A DNA stretch of 64,000 nucleotides from Adiantum capillus-veneris (taxonomy: Eukaryota; Streptophyta; Polypodiopsida; Polypodiales; Pteridaceae). The DNA is taken from contig CM043942.1 in assembly GCA_014529385.2 (NCBI GenBank), positions 64,451,184 through 64,515,183 of the forward strand, written 5' to 3'. A program made the translations under genes and the position numbers. This document shows, piece by piece, positions 34,196 through 46,060 of this stretch (position 1 is its first letter; each line of letters opens with the position of its first letter). The notes under the pieces are model-generated. The model ran no database searches. It was not told where the DNA came from and saw only the letters and a list, made by a program, of their open reading frames with translations.

Positions 34196-34955
34196 ATGAG
34201 AGATGATGCAAAATCAAGCAAACAAAGGCCATACACTTATAATGAGACATTTTCCAGAAGGATAAAAGAAGAGATAGAAAATCTAAAGGAGGCCAAATTC
34301 ATTTATGAAATTGAACACACAGATTGGGTGCCTCCAATTGTGGTAGTACCCAAGAAAAATGGAAAACTAAGGGTGTGCGTCAATCTCAAGAAAGTGAATG
34401 GAACTACCATTAGAGACAAGTTTCCTCTTCCAATCACTAAGCATGTTTTAGAATGAGTTGCAAGAAAATAAGGTTATAGCTTTTTGGATGGTTTTTCGAG
34501 ATACAATCAACTTTTGGTTGACCCCAAAGATCAGCATAAAACTTCCTTTGAAACTGAATGGGGTATTTTTTCCTATCGGGTTATCCCTTTTAGGTTAATT
34601 GATGCTCCTATCACCTTCCAAAGATTAATGAGCGATGTTTTTAAGGAATACCTTCAAAATTTTCTAGAAGTATATATGGATGATCTATGTGTACATTCAT
34701 CGATCCGAGCTGATCATTTTGAATACCTCAAAAAGGTATTTGAAAAATGTAGACTTTATAGGATTTGCTTAAATCCTGAAAAGTGCACGTTTATGGGTAG
34801 ACAAGGAAAAATTCTTGGACATATAGTGTCTAAAAATGACATAGCTACTGATATGGATAAAATTCATGCTATTGTTGAATTGCCTAGACCGACAATAGTC
34901 AAAGGGGTTCAAGCTTTCACGGGACATTGTAGATATTACAGACGATTCATTTACA
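34196..34955 (+). pseudogene. Element B reverse transcriptase
   Basis: Open pieces 34196-34456 and 34484-35008 cover almost the whole domain: WVPPIVVVPKKNGKLRVCVN, then KFPLP, FLDGFSRYNQLLVDP, TSFETEWGIFSYRVIPFRL, LEVYMDDLCVHS (catalytic YMDD, about 34670-34705), CTFMGRQGKILGHIVS, and FTGHCRYYRRFIYMY. Only two changes break the first open piece (TGA near 34455, TAA near 34468). The frame runs into the nested unit at 34961 and resumes at 40344. Confidence 0.85.
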
Positions 34956-36107
34956 TGTACTGTGAGGTCCCCAACCCGTCCATGTCCAAATCGGGATGGG
35001 ATCCTTGAAAGGTCTCTAGGCCTAATAAAAATCATAGTCTCTAAAAAAGAAAAATCCAAGGAATAGACCTTTACCATTGACAATGGCTTGGGTCTATAGC
35101 CTTAGAAGTAGACCTAGTCCTGTCTCGTAGAGAAAACGGGACAACATATTAAAAGTCCAAAACTATTTCATCCCGATAACTTCCACAAATTGGGTTAAGG
35201 TATCCTCAACCAATGCTTTCCCCCCCCTAGCACATGTGAGGGCACAACTGCTAGTGGATTCCTCTTCCAAGTGAAGAAGTTTTCTAAACGTTTTTAGTGC
35301 ACGGGGATGGATAGTTACCTGACTAATCAGGTCCACCCATCCATGATTGACAACCTTAGTCGATCTCCACTTACCACCCTGCACTCACACATGATTCTTT
35401 TGTTTTCTAATTACTATCATAGTGTTTAAACATTTAAAATAATGGTTTCTTTTAACTTTCCTTCACAGTGATTCCTTCAATTAAATATTAAGGATAGCAT
35501 TGAAAGCATTCTTTTAGCAAACAGACATCTTTAAACTTAAGATAGGGTACTGTCAATCAAAAAATTGCCCATAATAACCATGACCAGTACTCTTCTTGTC
35601 TCAAGACCACCTAAGGGTGAAAAACAACACCCATTCCTTGTTCACAATCCAGGGTGGATAAACCCCCACCCAAGGTTAATGGGGTGTCCATACACCAAAC
35701 CAGTTGCCCATACAACAGGGCGGTTCCTCTAGGATAAAAAATGGTATCATAACTTATGTAGAGACATCAAGACATGACATGGAGTAGAAACTCATCGTTC
35801 ATGGGGGTAACCTACTTACCCGTAGCTAGAAAGCCATCATTATTCATGAAAATATACCAAGGAGTCGAAGGTGTCTTGAGACAACAAGCTGTCTTAGGGA
35901 TGATCAATCGTACCTTTCCTAATTCAACCAATCTTAGCCTAAACAATTCTTTCCTAATTACAAACAATGCATGTTGGTTTCTTGGAAGCTACCTTCCATT
36001 TTCAGCCAATTATTCCTTTTTTGATTCTTACTCACTCCTTACATATGCAATGCTAACTTATAGAAGAACTTAAACTATTTGAAGACTTAATTGAATAATG
36101 AAAACCC

Positions 36108-36271
36108 ACCTGGGACTGATCGGCCATCTGCTGCTACGTTGGCGCCTGAAAACTCTCCTTCGTAGGCCTACTACTAGGCCCGGCCTCATCGTCGTGGGAC
36201 GCTCTAGCTCTTTTAGGAATACTATCTGCATCATCAGCTCTAGGATTTCTTCGGGTTCTTTTGGGTGCCAT
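36108..36271 (-). pseudogene. Short basic ORF, exon-like, in the 5.4-kb LTR-like unit
   Basis: Minus strand: ATG at 36271, then MAPKRTRRNPRADDAD, PKRARASHDDEAGPSS, a TAG at 36134-36136 (probable CAG change) and QQMADQSQ followed by GTGGGT, a possible splice donor. Two basic clusters look like nuclear localisation signals; many gypsy gag proteins start similarly. It may be the first coding exon of gag. Too short to be sure. Confidence 0.4.
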
Positions 36272-36839
36272 AACTTCTTATCCTTATAAAAAAGGACGTG
36301 TAATGATTAGGTAAATTATCCTAAAGCTAGACATAACCTTTGTATTCAATCGTAACAAAATCCAAGTTAAACTTGACCTAATAATTTGTAAATTTTTGAC
36401 CTAATAATTTCTTATTTGCCTATATAGATATGATAACTTTCTTTCTTAAGAGTTTTTTTAATCTCTCCTAATTTTCTTGTAATTTTTTAAATCTTTTTTT
36501 CTAATTTTCTCATCGAATTTTAAGCTTGGAATCTGCTTACTTTGAGCTTAATATTTATTCTAATTTATTTATCTTAAATATTTCACTTGCTCAACTTTAT
36601 ATCACTGGTTTACCCTTACTATAATTTTCCTGAAAACTTTTGACTCCAAAGTCTATTTATTTAATTAATATTTTGCTAAAAATAGAACTTTTGGTCAATT
36701 ATAATTTTCTAAACTAACTAATTAAATATGGTATAATTATTACAAGTAGATAATGATATTTGCGACCTTTAATAACTCTCTTTTAATTTTTCAACTTAAT
36801 GATCTAATTTTCATATTTTACTTCAGCAAGAATTAGTAT

Positions 36840-37346
36840 AGTTTGACTTAGCTAAATATCTATACTAATCTATTAACCTTGAAATAATTATCATGGCTTA
36901 TTTATCATGTAATCTAACTTTGGTAAATAACATGTAATCATCTAACATGATTTACTAATTTTCCTCTCTAATTTTTAGCTAAAATTAGTTTAATTTGACT
37001 TAGATAAATATCTATACTAATTATCTAACCTTGTCATAATTATCAATGATTTTTTATAATGTAATCTAACCTTGATAAATAGCATGTAGTTATATAACAT
37101 GATTTACATATTTCCCTCTTTAATTTTTAGCTAGAATTAGTATAATTTGACTTAGATAAATATCTATACTAAATTTCTAATTTAGACATATTATCACGGT
37201 TTTTTTATCATGTAGTGTAACTCTAAAAATAGCATGTAATCATCTAACATTATTTTTAAATTTCTCCTTTAATTTTTAGCTAAAATTAGCATAATTTGAC
37301 TCAGATAAATATCTATACTAATTTTTTAACCTTGATATAATTATTA
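36840..37346. repeat. AT-rich tandem repeat, ~148-bp unit
   Basis: 'aaatatctatactaa' recurs at about 36854, 37006, 37157 and 37303, each with 'agctaaaattag...ttgactta' before and 'taatctaac..tgataaatagcatgtaatcatctaac' after. More degenerate units continue on the far side of the TIR element (38690-39250), so that element inserted into the array. Confidence 0.8.
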
Positions 37347-38669
37347 ACGTTAGGTTGGTAATGGGACACTTTTATGTCCTGTTAAGTGACCATTTTCCTT
37401 GAATTATGTCAAGAGTTTCAAAATGGATTTTGAGGTGCTATCTGTCTAGAAAGTTGTCTCATGAGCTGAAAAAAACTTGACATTTTTTTTGGAATATGAA
37501 TTCCATCTTTAACCTTGTCCTTGCACAACATTTCACAACCTAAACTGTGTGAAAAAACGGGTCCTGTTTTTGGCTTTTTTTAACTTTTTGCAACTATACC
37601 ACTCTAGAATTCATGTTTGTGAGGTCTATAATGCTAGAGAACTATCTTTAGTAGTCCTCAACATGTCTAGATGCTTCTAGGGAGAAATAAATGTTAAAGT
37701 TGTAAGTTATGACCAAATTACAAAAAATGTCAAATCCTGTTTTTTAGCCAATTTTAGCTCTTCTATGATTTTTTTGGTAGCTTTCATGATATCCAAATGT
37801 AGTTTTGATTTTCTATGTCGCATATTGTAACATAAAGCTAATATTCCTTGAGTTTTGGGGCACCTAATACCCTATTTTGCATAGTAGACAACGATGGTTG
37901 ATTTTTTCAATTATAGAAGAAAACGAAACATTCTAGTATATCAAGTATAGCTTTTTCAATATTGTTATTTTCTTGTGACAACTACATGCATTTTGTAGGT
38001 AGTAACCATGTCTAGTCATAAGGATCAAATTTGGCTAGATATTGAATAGTTTCTATGGGATTCTACAACTCATAATGTTGAACCCAGGTTTTTCATGTTT
38101 GCTGTATTTAGCACTTCATCTTTGTCCACAAGATTCCCCTTGGTAAGAGATGTATTATTCTTTTGACATGCTCCATGGATCCTTATGAACCTAAAGGACA
38201 ATAGGGAACTAAGAAAACATGCATATATTATTTGTATTGAGCGTGGCTATAGAAACTTTGATGATAGGTTTGCAGAATGGTAAAAATTCAACTTTTTTGT
38301 ACCTATTTCTTTTCGCAAAACAAAAAATAGTGAGTGAGAAGCAATCATATGTTCTGATCACCAACCCATTGAAGTTAACTAGGGAATTTATCTCAAGTCC
38401 TACAAAAATCCCTAATCTTATTTTTATGCAACAAAACGTGAGAAATGACTGTTTTGATGAAAGTGTATTGGTCCATCAACTTTGGAGGCTTGGTGTGACC
38501 AAAAGATGAGAAATTTTACAATTTTCTTATTTTTTCCATGTGTAGTAGGCCTTGAACTATAACCGCATGAAAGGATTTTACAAAATGAGTGGATCTACTA
38601 TGGTTTTGGAGGTTTTTTTCAAAACCCTGAAAGGACACTTTTATGTCCTATTAGGTTACCAACCTAGTG
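37347..38669 (+). mobile_element. 1.3-kb TIR element (copy 1), TTA target site
   Basis: Right end CCTAGTG is followed by TTA; left end reads CGTTAGGTTGGTAA after TTA with one extra A. Inside both ends lie palindromic GGACACTTTTATGTCC words. The reverse complement of 44034-45370 aligns along its whole length at roughly 85 percent, so two dispersed copies define the boundaries. A 96-codon frame (38219-38509) is not kept in copy 2. The CACTAG end suits CACTA-type MITEs; TTA target sites suit PIF/Harbinger. Class is left open. Confidence 0.75.
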
Positions 38670-39842
38670 TTAAGACTTTTTTATTATAAAATTTAACTGT
38701 AATAAATAGCATGTAATCATATAACATGATTTACATATTTGCCCCTTTACTTTATCCTCACAAATAGTGTTTTTTACTAAGATAATTAGCTAAACAAATT
38801 TTTTGTGCCTAAGCTAAATATCACGGCTTCCTTATGATGTATTCTAATTCTAAAAAATGATTTCAAAGCAATCTAATCTAATTTACTAATTTCCACCTTT
38901 AATTTAACTTCAAAAACATGGTTTTTTGACAAAGATAATTAGCTAAATCAAATTTCTATGGATAAGCTAATTACCATGGCTTTCAAATGATATATTATAA
39001 CTCTTAAAATTATCCCAAAGCTATTTAATCTAGTTTACTAATTTCCCCCTTTAATTTACCTTCAAAAACAGGGTTTTTGACTAAGATAATTAGCTAATTC
39101 AATTTTATGTGGCCAAGATAATTATCATGGATTTTTTAACATGTAAACTAACTTTGATGAATAGCACATAATTATCTAACCTGTTTATGTAATTTCTCCC
39201 TTTAATTTATGGCTAAAAATAGTTAATTTTAGTCTAAGAAAATACTTAGATTAGTTATCTGTTAATGAGTAATTTACCCCCTGTTTCTAATAGTGTTTCT
39301 AGTTTTGATAACTAGCTTAAAAAATTTTGAGCTAATTAAATAGATTTTCCATCAATTTTTTGATTAAAAGCAACTAAGTTTTGCCTAATTAATTATAAAA
39401 ACTAATCAAAAAATTAAGAGATAATTTTTCTAGCATCTTGATAGTCTAATACAAGTTTGGTAATTATCCTATATTAATCTAAGTTTAGTTTGTATAATTA
39501 TCATTATTTATGACTAAAAAGATCAATTTCAGTCCTAATATGGCTTAATCATTAACTAGATTAATATCTCTAATCTTAATCTAAGTGATCAGCAGAGTAT
39601 TAATAATAAAGAGAGTAATTTAGAGTGTAATTAAGTTTAATCTTCTTAATTAATTGGATTAATTTAAAAAAATATAGATAAATTATTATAATTTTTCTAA
39701 TTAAAAAGGATTAAGCTAATTACCGTGGAATAATCTACTAGAGTTTTTTGCTCTCTAGTGATTTCTGAGTAGATTTCTCTCTAGATAAGAGAGAAATGGT
39801 CAAGACTCCGATTCTATTTCAGATTGTGAAGCAAGGGGTCAT

Positions 39843-39854
39843 ATTTATAGGTTT
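39843..39854 (-). promoter_or_regulatory. TATA box of the 5.4-kb LTR-like unit
   Basis: The minus strand reads CCTATAAATATGACC. It lies about 490 bp inside the TGTAAGGTC end, a normal U3 length, and supports minus orientation of the unit. Confidence 0.55.
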
Positions 39855-40348
39855 TTGGGCACTCACAGGCTGAAAATGGTAGTAACTTGCATCCCAAGGA
39901 AGCCCTACATCTCCACAAGCACCCCCTTCTACTAATTCCAACCTGGGCAAGTTCATTACTGCCCCACACAGCCCCCCAAATACACAAAATTGATTTTTTG
40001 CTATTATCTGACCCTTTTCATGATTAATTTTGGAAATATCTTCAATTATCAATAAATATCTAGGGATTTTATGACAAAATTCTTTTATAGTAATGATTAT
40101 CAAAACCTTACAATTTGTTTAATTAATTTAATGAACAGATTAAACTTCTAGGGACCATAACTATGACAGTTTTTATTGGAATTCAGTTCTGAAAATCTCT
40201 AGCCCGGGGTTTGATGTGCTTAAGATTCCAAAAATACCATTTTTTATTGCTTTTGAGATAGTGTTTTTACTTGATTGCTTGATCAATGCTTTCTCCTAAA
40301 GCTTGAGTTCATTCCCGACAGCTAGAAAGGTGGAGACCTTACATGTAC

Positions 40349-40846
40349 GCTATAATTGCAAAACCCATGTATAGCTTGATTACACTCTTTAAATGGACTG
40401 AGATGAGTGTCGAGAATTCTTCATGAAGGCTTAAGAAAGCTCTCACTTCAGCTCCAATATTGAAAGCACTAAATTGGAATAAGATATTCCACATACATGT
40501 AGATGCTTCCAATTTTGCCACTAGGTGTATCCTAGCTCAACCAGGAGACAGGAAAATTGATTTTCCTATTTCCTATGCTAGTAGACAATTGAACACGGCA
40601 GAGAAAAACTATACAATTACCAAAAGGGAAGGATTAGGAATGATCTATAATGCCGTAAAAAAGTATAGATATTACCTATTAGCTAACAAATTTGTGTTCT
40701 TTGTGGACCACCAAGCCTTATTGTACTTGGTCAACAAGCCATACAACATAGGAAGAATAGTGAGATGGTTCATCATTCTTTTAGAATTTGATTTCACTGT
40801 AGTTGTGAAAAAGGGCACCACTCATCAAAGAGCAGATCATTTGTAA
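40349..40846 (+). pseudogene. Element B RNase H
   Basis: 40460-40846 is open. Blocks: FHIHVDASNFATRCILAQPG (first Asp retained), DFPISYASRQLNTAEKNYT, TKREGLGMIYNAVKKYRYYL, FVFFVDHQALLYLVN (catalytic Asp), then LLEFDFTVVVKKG and HQRADHL. This is a well-kept single RNase H followed directly by integrase; no Tat-type second RNase H is present, so B differs from the element at 12-16 kb. Confidence 0.85.
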
Positions 40847-40912
40847 AGCATTATTTCAAGAGAACCACCAAAGGGAGTAGACAATGATCTACCAACTGCA
40901 TATCTGTTCTCA

Positions 40913-42430
40913 GTGGAAATGATACCTCGATGGTTGGAAAATATGGTATCATTGATGACCATAGCTCAAGTGGATTTGCAAACACCACCTCCTATTACTA
41001 TCCGATTAATTGAGCAATCGGCTATGTATCAATTACAAGCTGGAAGCCTATACAAAAGAAGTCGTGATGGAATATTGCTTTTGTGCATTGATCATGAGGA
41101 CAAAACCTAGTACCTAAGTCAAGCACATATTACCATAGTGGGACTTCACTTTGCGGAAGACCAAACTATGAAACGGATCTTGAGACTTGGAGTATTTTGG
41201 CCAACTATGACGAATGATGTTCACTCATTTGTAAAAAAATGTCCTCAATGCCAGAAAGAAGCACCCATACCTCATGTGACATTGTTCCAGATATCACTAG
41301 TTCCTAAATGGAGTAACTATCTAGTTACTTACTTATCAAACCGAACATTTCCTAAGGATATTAGTAAACGCCACCAAAGAGAAATTGAAACTGAAGGAGA
41401 CTATGCTCTTATTGAAAACCAAATATGTTAGAGAGGAAAGGATCAACATCTACGTATTTGTGCAAATGAAGACGAATATATTCCCATTATAGAACAAGCA
41501 CATGCTGGATTAGCTGGAGGTCACTTTTTTAATAAAATCACCGCAAGAGAAATCTTAATCGCAGCCATATGGTGGCCAGCATTTTTTGCAGATGCTAAAG
41601 AATATGTTCGAAGGTGTGATGCATGTCAATAAGAAAAAATGCCAACCCGTGTAGATAGCATGCCTTTAAGACCAATGATGGAGGCAAGAGCTTTTGCAAA
41701 ATGGGGTATAAACTTTGTTGGGCCAATACAGCCACCTGCTTATAGAACCCAAGCTCAATATATCATTGTAGCTACAGACTATTTGACCAAGTGGGCAAAG
41801 ACTAAAGCAACCCAAAAGAATAATACCATAACCACAGCCGCTAACCACAGCCGCATTCTTATATGTGTATGTTTTCACAAGATATGGATTTCCAATAGAA
41901 ATTGTCAGTGGTATGGGAACTTGTTTCTTTGATGAGATAATTGAATATCTCCTTAATAAATTTATGGTCATCCATAACAAATCGACTCCCTATCACCCAC
42001 ATGCAAATGGACAAGCTGAGCATACGAATAAAATTCTTAGCTTGGTATTGACTAAAGTGGTTAGTTCAAGACGAAAAAATTGGGAAATGAATCTCCACGC
42101 CACTCTATGGGCTTACAGAGTTTCATTCAAAATAGATTTAAATGCTACACCCTTTAACCTTGTTTATGGTCTTGATGCCATACTGCCAATAGAATTTCTA
42201 TTGCCAACACTAAGGGTAGCTAAGGATCTTGAGTGGACTGGACATGAATTATCAGAGAGACTTGAAGATTTAGAAGATCTTGATGAGCAAAGGTTAATTG
42301 CCGTAGATCACATCTATACACAAAAGTGGAAACAAAAACAGTTTTTTGATTCCCATCTAGTTACAAAAATCTTCAAAAAGGGGACTTAGTTGTAGTGTAT
42401 TCCCTTAAGCAACACATTCTGAAGTTTAAG
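40913..42430 (+). pseudogene. Element B integrase with two zinc fingers and mutated DDE site
   Basis: Two complete HHCC modules occur in series: H-ITIVGL-H ... CPQC (about 41120-41255) and H-AGLAGG-H ... CDAC (about 41500-41628), about 125 residues apart. The core follows: WGINFVGPI, where the first catalytic Asp is Asn; EIVSGMGTCF, where the second Asp is Gly; and YHPHANGQAEHTNK, where the Glu remains. The long open piece 41865-42389 extends to the GDLV C-terminal region (FKKGT*LVVVYSLKQHILKFKM) and then breaks off near 42430, before the LDG tail. Inactive. Confidence 0.85.
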
Positions 42431-43017
42431 ATGTCAAGCGGGGACACTTCCTTTCGAAATTCATGCAGAAACCTCGTGCGTAATGCCGGTCACACTTACT
42501 TTGGCTCGACTTCTAGTGCTTCGAACCCAACTTTGGCCTTGCCTTGCATGACCAACGAAAACGTTTGCATATTACTATCATCATTCGCCATTCTTAGTGA
42601 CAGCATGTAAAGCACACACAATCTCTTTCTATGTGTGTGTGTGTGTGTGCAAAGAACCAGCGGCCCGGGCGTGCACACACTCCATCGGCACCGCGGCTAG
42701 TACGAGAGTAGAATAGAAGAAGAAAAGGGAAAGGGAGGAGTGACAAAACACAAAAGGCAAAGATGGTGGCTCATTGCTTGCTCAAAAAACCATCAGAGCG
42801 CTCCACAGAGCTTCTCTCTCACTCTCCTTTAGCATTTTTTAACCGGCCGACATGTGGCACTCCTCTTGAGCTTCTTTGACTTCATTCGACCAGCTCAAAA
42901 TACATTCGAAGCTCAACTCTCACCTTTACACATGAAAGTCCTCTAGGGAGCAACAACAGTGCCGTCGTTGCTCTTAGAGACAAGATTCCTCCTCAAAAAA
43001 GGTTGGACGGGGGCATA
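42431..43017. other. Unassigned insertion boundary region
   Basis: Starts at the break in element B integrase with TGTCAAGCGGGG, which would suit an LTR start, but no partner end or target duplication was found. Contains a (GT)n run at 42632-42650, two GC-rich phrases and pyrimidine-rich sequence on the minus strand resembling a transcript leader. No coding domain. Confidence 0.35.
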
Positions 43018-43680
43018 TAACAAGCCGTAGGTCAAACCGATAGAGGAAACACCCAAAATATAAGCCGTTTTTGAAGTCCAATTGGGTTTTTTTACGAAAA
43101 AACGCAAACGGACTTCATAAACGGCTTCTACGCCGTAGGTCAAATCCAGTTGCGTTTTTCTACGAAAAACGCAAACGGACTTCGAAAATGGCTTCTATGC
43201 CTACCGAAACTATCCGTAGTCCATTAGGTAGTCTTAAGGCAATGTCAAGAGCGTGTATGGCAAGCCGTAGGTCAAACGGGCAGAAGAAACGTCAAATACA
43301 CAAGCCATAGGTCAAATCCGATAGCGTTTTTCTACGGAAAAACGTAGACAGTCTTCAGAAACGGATTCTATGCCTACCGAAACCATCCGTAGTCCATTAG
43401 GTAGTCTTTAGGCAATGTCAAGAGCGCGTATGGCAAGCCGTAGGTCAAACCGATAGAAGAAACGTCAAATACACAAGCCGTAGGTCAAATCCGATTACGT
43501 TTTTCTACGGAAAAACGCAGATGGACTTCGAAAACTGATTCTACGCCTACCGAAACCATCCATAGTCCATTAAGTAGTCTTAAGGCAATGTCAAGACCGT
43601 GTATGGAAAGCCTTAGGTTAAAAAGACAGAAGAAACGCCAAATACACAAGCCGTAGGTCAAATCCGGTTGCGTTTTTCTA
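43018..43680. repeat. 173-bp tandem satellite
   Basis: The word 'caagccgtaggtcaaatcc' recurs at about 43128, 43301, 43474 and 43647, an exact period of 173 bp. Each unit also has 'ccgaaaccatccgtagtcc' and a second 'caagccgtaggtcaaac'. 'tttttctacggaaaaacg' gives a small hairpin in each unit. Units differ by about 5-10 percent. Confidence 0.92.
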
Positions 43681-43884
43681 TGTTAACTTTACCTTTAGGT
43701 TAGCTTTAGCTCAGCTTTAGGTTAGCTTTATGTTAGCGGATTCTAGGTGAGCTTTAGGCTAGGTTAGCTTTATCTTAACTCTACGTTAGCTTTAGGTTTA
43801 CTTAGGTTTAGCTCTAGCTCTACGTTAGCTTTAGCTCTAACGTTAAGTTGAATTTAGCTTAGCTTTACGCTTTATGAGCCTATG
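43681..43884. repeat. TTAGGTTAGCTTTA-type minisatellite
   Basis: Irregular repeats of ttaggttagctttag with variants. It bridges the 173-bp satellite and the hairpin satellite. Confidence 0.85.
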
Positions 43885-44033
43885 GTAATACGGCTTGCCA
43901 TAGATCTTGTCGGCAAGTTATGTGACTTACCGGCAAGCTCTAATGCAAGCTGCATTACCATACGGCTCACCGACTAATGCTATGAAGGTCCGCAATGCTT
44001 AGATACATAGTTTAAACCACTAAAAGATGCTTA
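43885..44033. repeat. Hairpin satellite, block 1
   Basis: One diverged unit (arms around 'gcaagctgcattaccatacggctc', loop 'atagtttaaaccactaaaag'). It ends in TTA, the target of the TIR element at 44034. Confidence 0.8.
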
Positions 44034-45370
44034 CACTAGAATGGTAACCTAATAGGACATAAAAGTGTCCTTTCAAGGTTTTGGGAAAAAAATCCAAAAC
44101 CATAGTAGATCCACTCATTTTGAAAAATTCTTTCATGAGCTTATAGTTCAATAACTACTACATATGGAAAAAATGAGAAACTTGTAATTTTTCTCATCCC
44201 TTGGTCACTACAAGCCTCCAAAGTTGATGGACCAGTGCATTTTGCCCAAAACAGCAATTTCTTACGGTTGATTGCATATAAATAAGAGTGGGGATTTTTG
44301 TAGGACATGATATAGAATGCCCGTTAACTTCAATGGGTTGGTGACCAAAACATATGGTTGCTTTTACCTCACTGTTTTTTTTTTGGCAAAAAAAATAGGT
44401 ACAAAAAAGTTACATTTTTGCCATTCTGCGAACCTATCATCAAAGTTTCTATAGTCACGCTCAATACACATACTATATACATGTTTTCTTAGTTCCCTTT
44501 GGGCCTTTGGATCCAAAAGGAGCCATGGAGCATGTCAAAAGGATAATGGATCTCTTACAATTGGAACCTTGGGGGCAATGATAAAGTGCTAAATACAGCA
44601 AACATGAAAAAATTGGGTTTAGCATTATGACCTCTAGAAACCCATAGAAACTACTCAATATCTAGCCAAGTTTGTAGTCTATGATTAGATATGGTTACTA
44701 CCTACAAAATAAACACAATTGGCCTAAGAAACTAGCAATATTGAGAAAGTTATACTTGCTACTCTAAAATGTATCGTATTCTTCAGCAATCAAAAAACTC
44801 AACCATCATCCTATACTATGCTATATAGTATATCAGGTCCCCCAAAACTCAAGGAATATTAGCTTTATGTTATACATTACACTTACACAATCAAAATTGA
44901 ATTTCGATATCAAGAAAGCCACCAAACAAATCATAAAAGTGCTAATTTTGGCCAAAAAACAGGATTATGCAATTCTTGTAAATTGGTCATAACTTTCAAT
45001 TTTAACACTTAGCTCTCCCTACAAGCATCAAAACATGTTGAGAACTATGAAGGCCTAACCTCTAGCCATCTAAACCTCACAAACATGAAGTTTAGAGTGG
45101 TATAGTTGCCAAAAATTGAAAAAAAGCCAAAAACAGGACCCGTTTTTTCACACAGTTTAGGTTCAAAAATGTTGTGCACGAGTAAGGTTAATGGTGAGAT
45201 CAATACTCCAAAAAAAATGCTAAGTTTTTTTCAGCTCATAAGGCAACTCTGTGGATATATAGCACCTAGAAATTCATTTTCATACTCTTCAAATAATTCA
45301 AGCAAAATGGTCACTTAACAGGACACAAAAGTGTCCAAGGACATAAAAGTGTTCTGTTACCATTCTAGTG
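44034..45370 (-). mobile_element. 1.3-kb TIR element (copy 2), TSD TTA
   Basis: TTA-CACTAGAATGGTAAC at the left and GTTACCATTCTAGTG-TTA at the right: a 15-bp perfect TIR with a 3-bp duplication. The internal sequence is the reverse complement of copy 1. It lies inside the hairpin satellite, which continues on both sides. No conserved ORF; probably non-autonomous. Confidence 0.85.
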
Positions 45371-45373
45371 TTA

Positions 45374-45773
45374 AATACATTGTATGGTAGTGTGGCTTGC
45401 ATTAGAGCTTGCTTTGAAGATCCACAATGCATAAATACACAATCTAAACAACTGAAAGATGCAAGAAGGACCTTTAGAACACTAATCGACGAGCTGTAAG
45501 GTAATGCGGCAAGCATTAGAGCTTGCAGGCAAGTCATACGACTTTTCGGTAAGCTCTAATGCTTGCCGCATTACCTTACAGCTCCCCGGTTAGTGCTCTG
45601 AAGGTCTGCCTTGCGTAAATACAAAATCTAAACCACTGAAAGACGCAAGGTGGACCTTCAGAGCACTAACCGGCGAGCCGTAAGGTAATGCGGCAAGCAT
45701 TAGAGCTTGTTGGCAAGTCTCGGCAAGCTCTAATGCTTGCCGCATTACCTTAGAGCTTGCCGGTTAGTGTTCT
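45374..45773. repeat. Hairpin satellite, block 2
   Basis: Best-preserved unit: arms 45551-45616 and 45643-45708 pair at 62 of 66 positions across a 26-nt loop (aaatacaaaatctaaaccactgaaag). Units are joined by shorter palindromes of the form gccggcaagtc / gacttgccggc. The block stops at GTTCT (45769-45773), the target site of the next element. Confidence 0.92.
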
Positions 45774-46012
45774 TGTACGCGTATGTCGCACGTGTCAATG
45801 CAAGGAACTTGCCGATACACTGTGTGAGAGTCACAAATGGCTCCAAGCACACAACAAGCCTAAACTAGTAAGCTCAAAGAAGGCAATGGTGTGTCACTCA
45901 CCGCTCTACGCTTGCTTCGTGGAGGATTCCTCGCTACGAAGAAGAAGGAGCCGCCGCTTCGCCGCGCTCAACCGCTTCGCTGCCGCCCTCGTGCCTTCGT
46001 AATGCTCGATCG

Positions 46013-46060
<48 letters not shown>

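Larger units (their letters stand above)
34961..40343 (-). mobile_element. 5.4-kb LTR-like insertion (TG...CA, TSD TGTAC) in element B pol
   Basis: TGTAC flanks both sides (34956-34960 and 40344-40348), and the ends are imperfect inverted repeats, TGTGAGGTC...GACCTTACA, as in LTRs. Removing it restores pol. About 1.3 kb of its length is the TIR element at 37347-38669. A minus-strand TATA box (about 39845) precedes an AT-rich leader with tandem repeats and a short basic ORF (36134-36271). No RT domain and no internal LTR pair were found, so it may be a long solo LTR (about 4 kb) read on the minus strand. Confidence 0.8.
18043..42430 (+). mobile_element. Element B: gypsy-type retrotransposon split by three nested insertions
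   Basis: Gag starts at 18043 and integrase breaks off near 42430. Between them foreign blocks occupy 18773-27949, 28477-30479 and 34961-40343. Removing the second restores the gag frame (..KHNT then VAQIYSF..) and removing the third restores pol (..YRRFIYMY then AIIAKP..), each with a 5-bp target duplication, which proves the nested order. Remaining B sequence is about 7.8 kb. It has gag, two knuckles, DSG protease, YMDDL reverse transcriptase, RNase H and an integrase with a doubled zinc finger. Many stops; dead. LTRs not identified. Confidence 0.85.

Noticed and set aside
38219-38509. 96-codon ORF in the 1.3-kb TIR element as transposase
   Set aside because: Not kept in copy 2 and no DDE or DNA-binding motif; the element looks non-autonomous.
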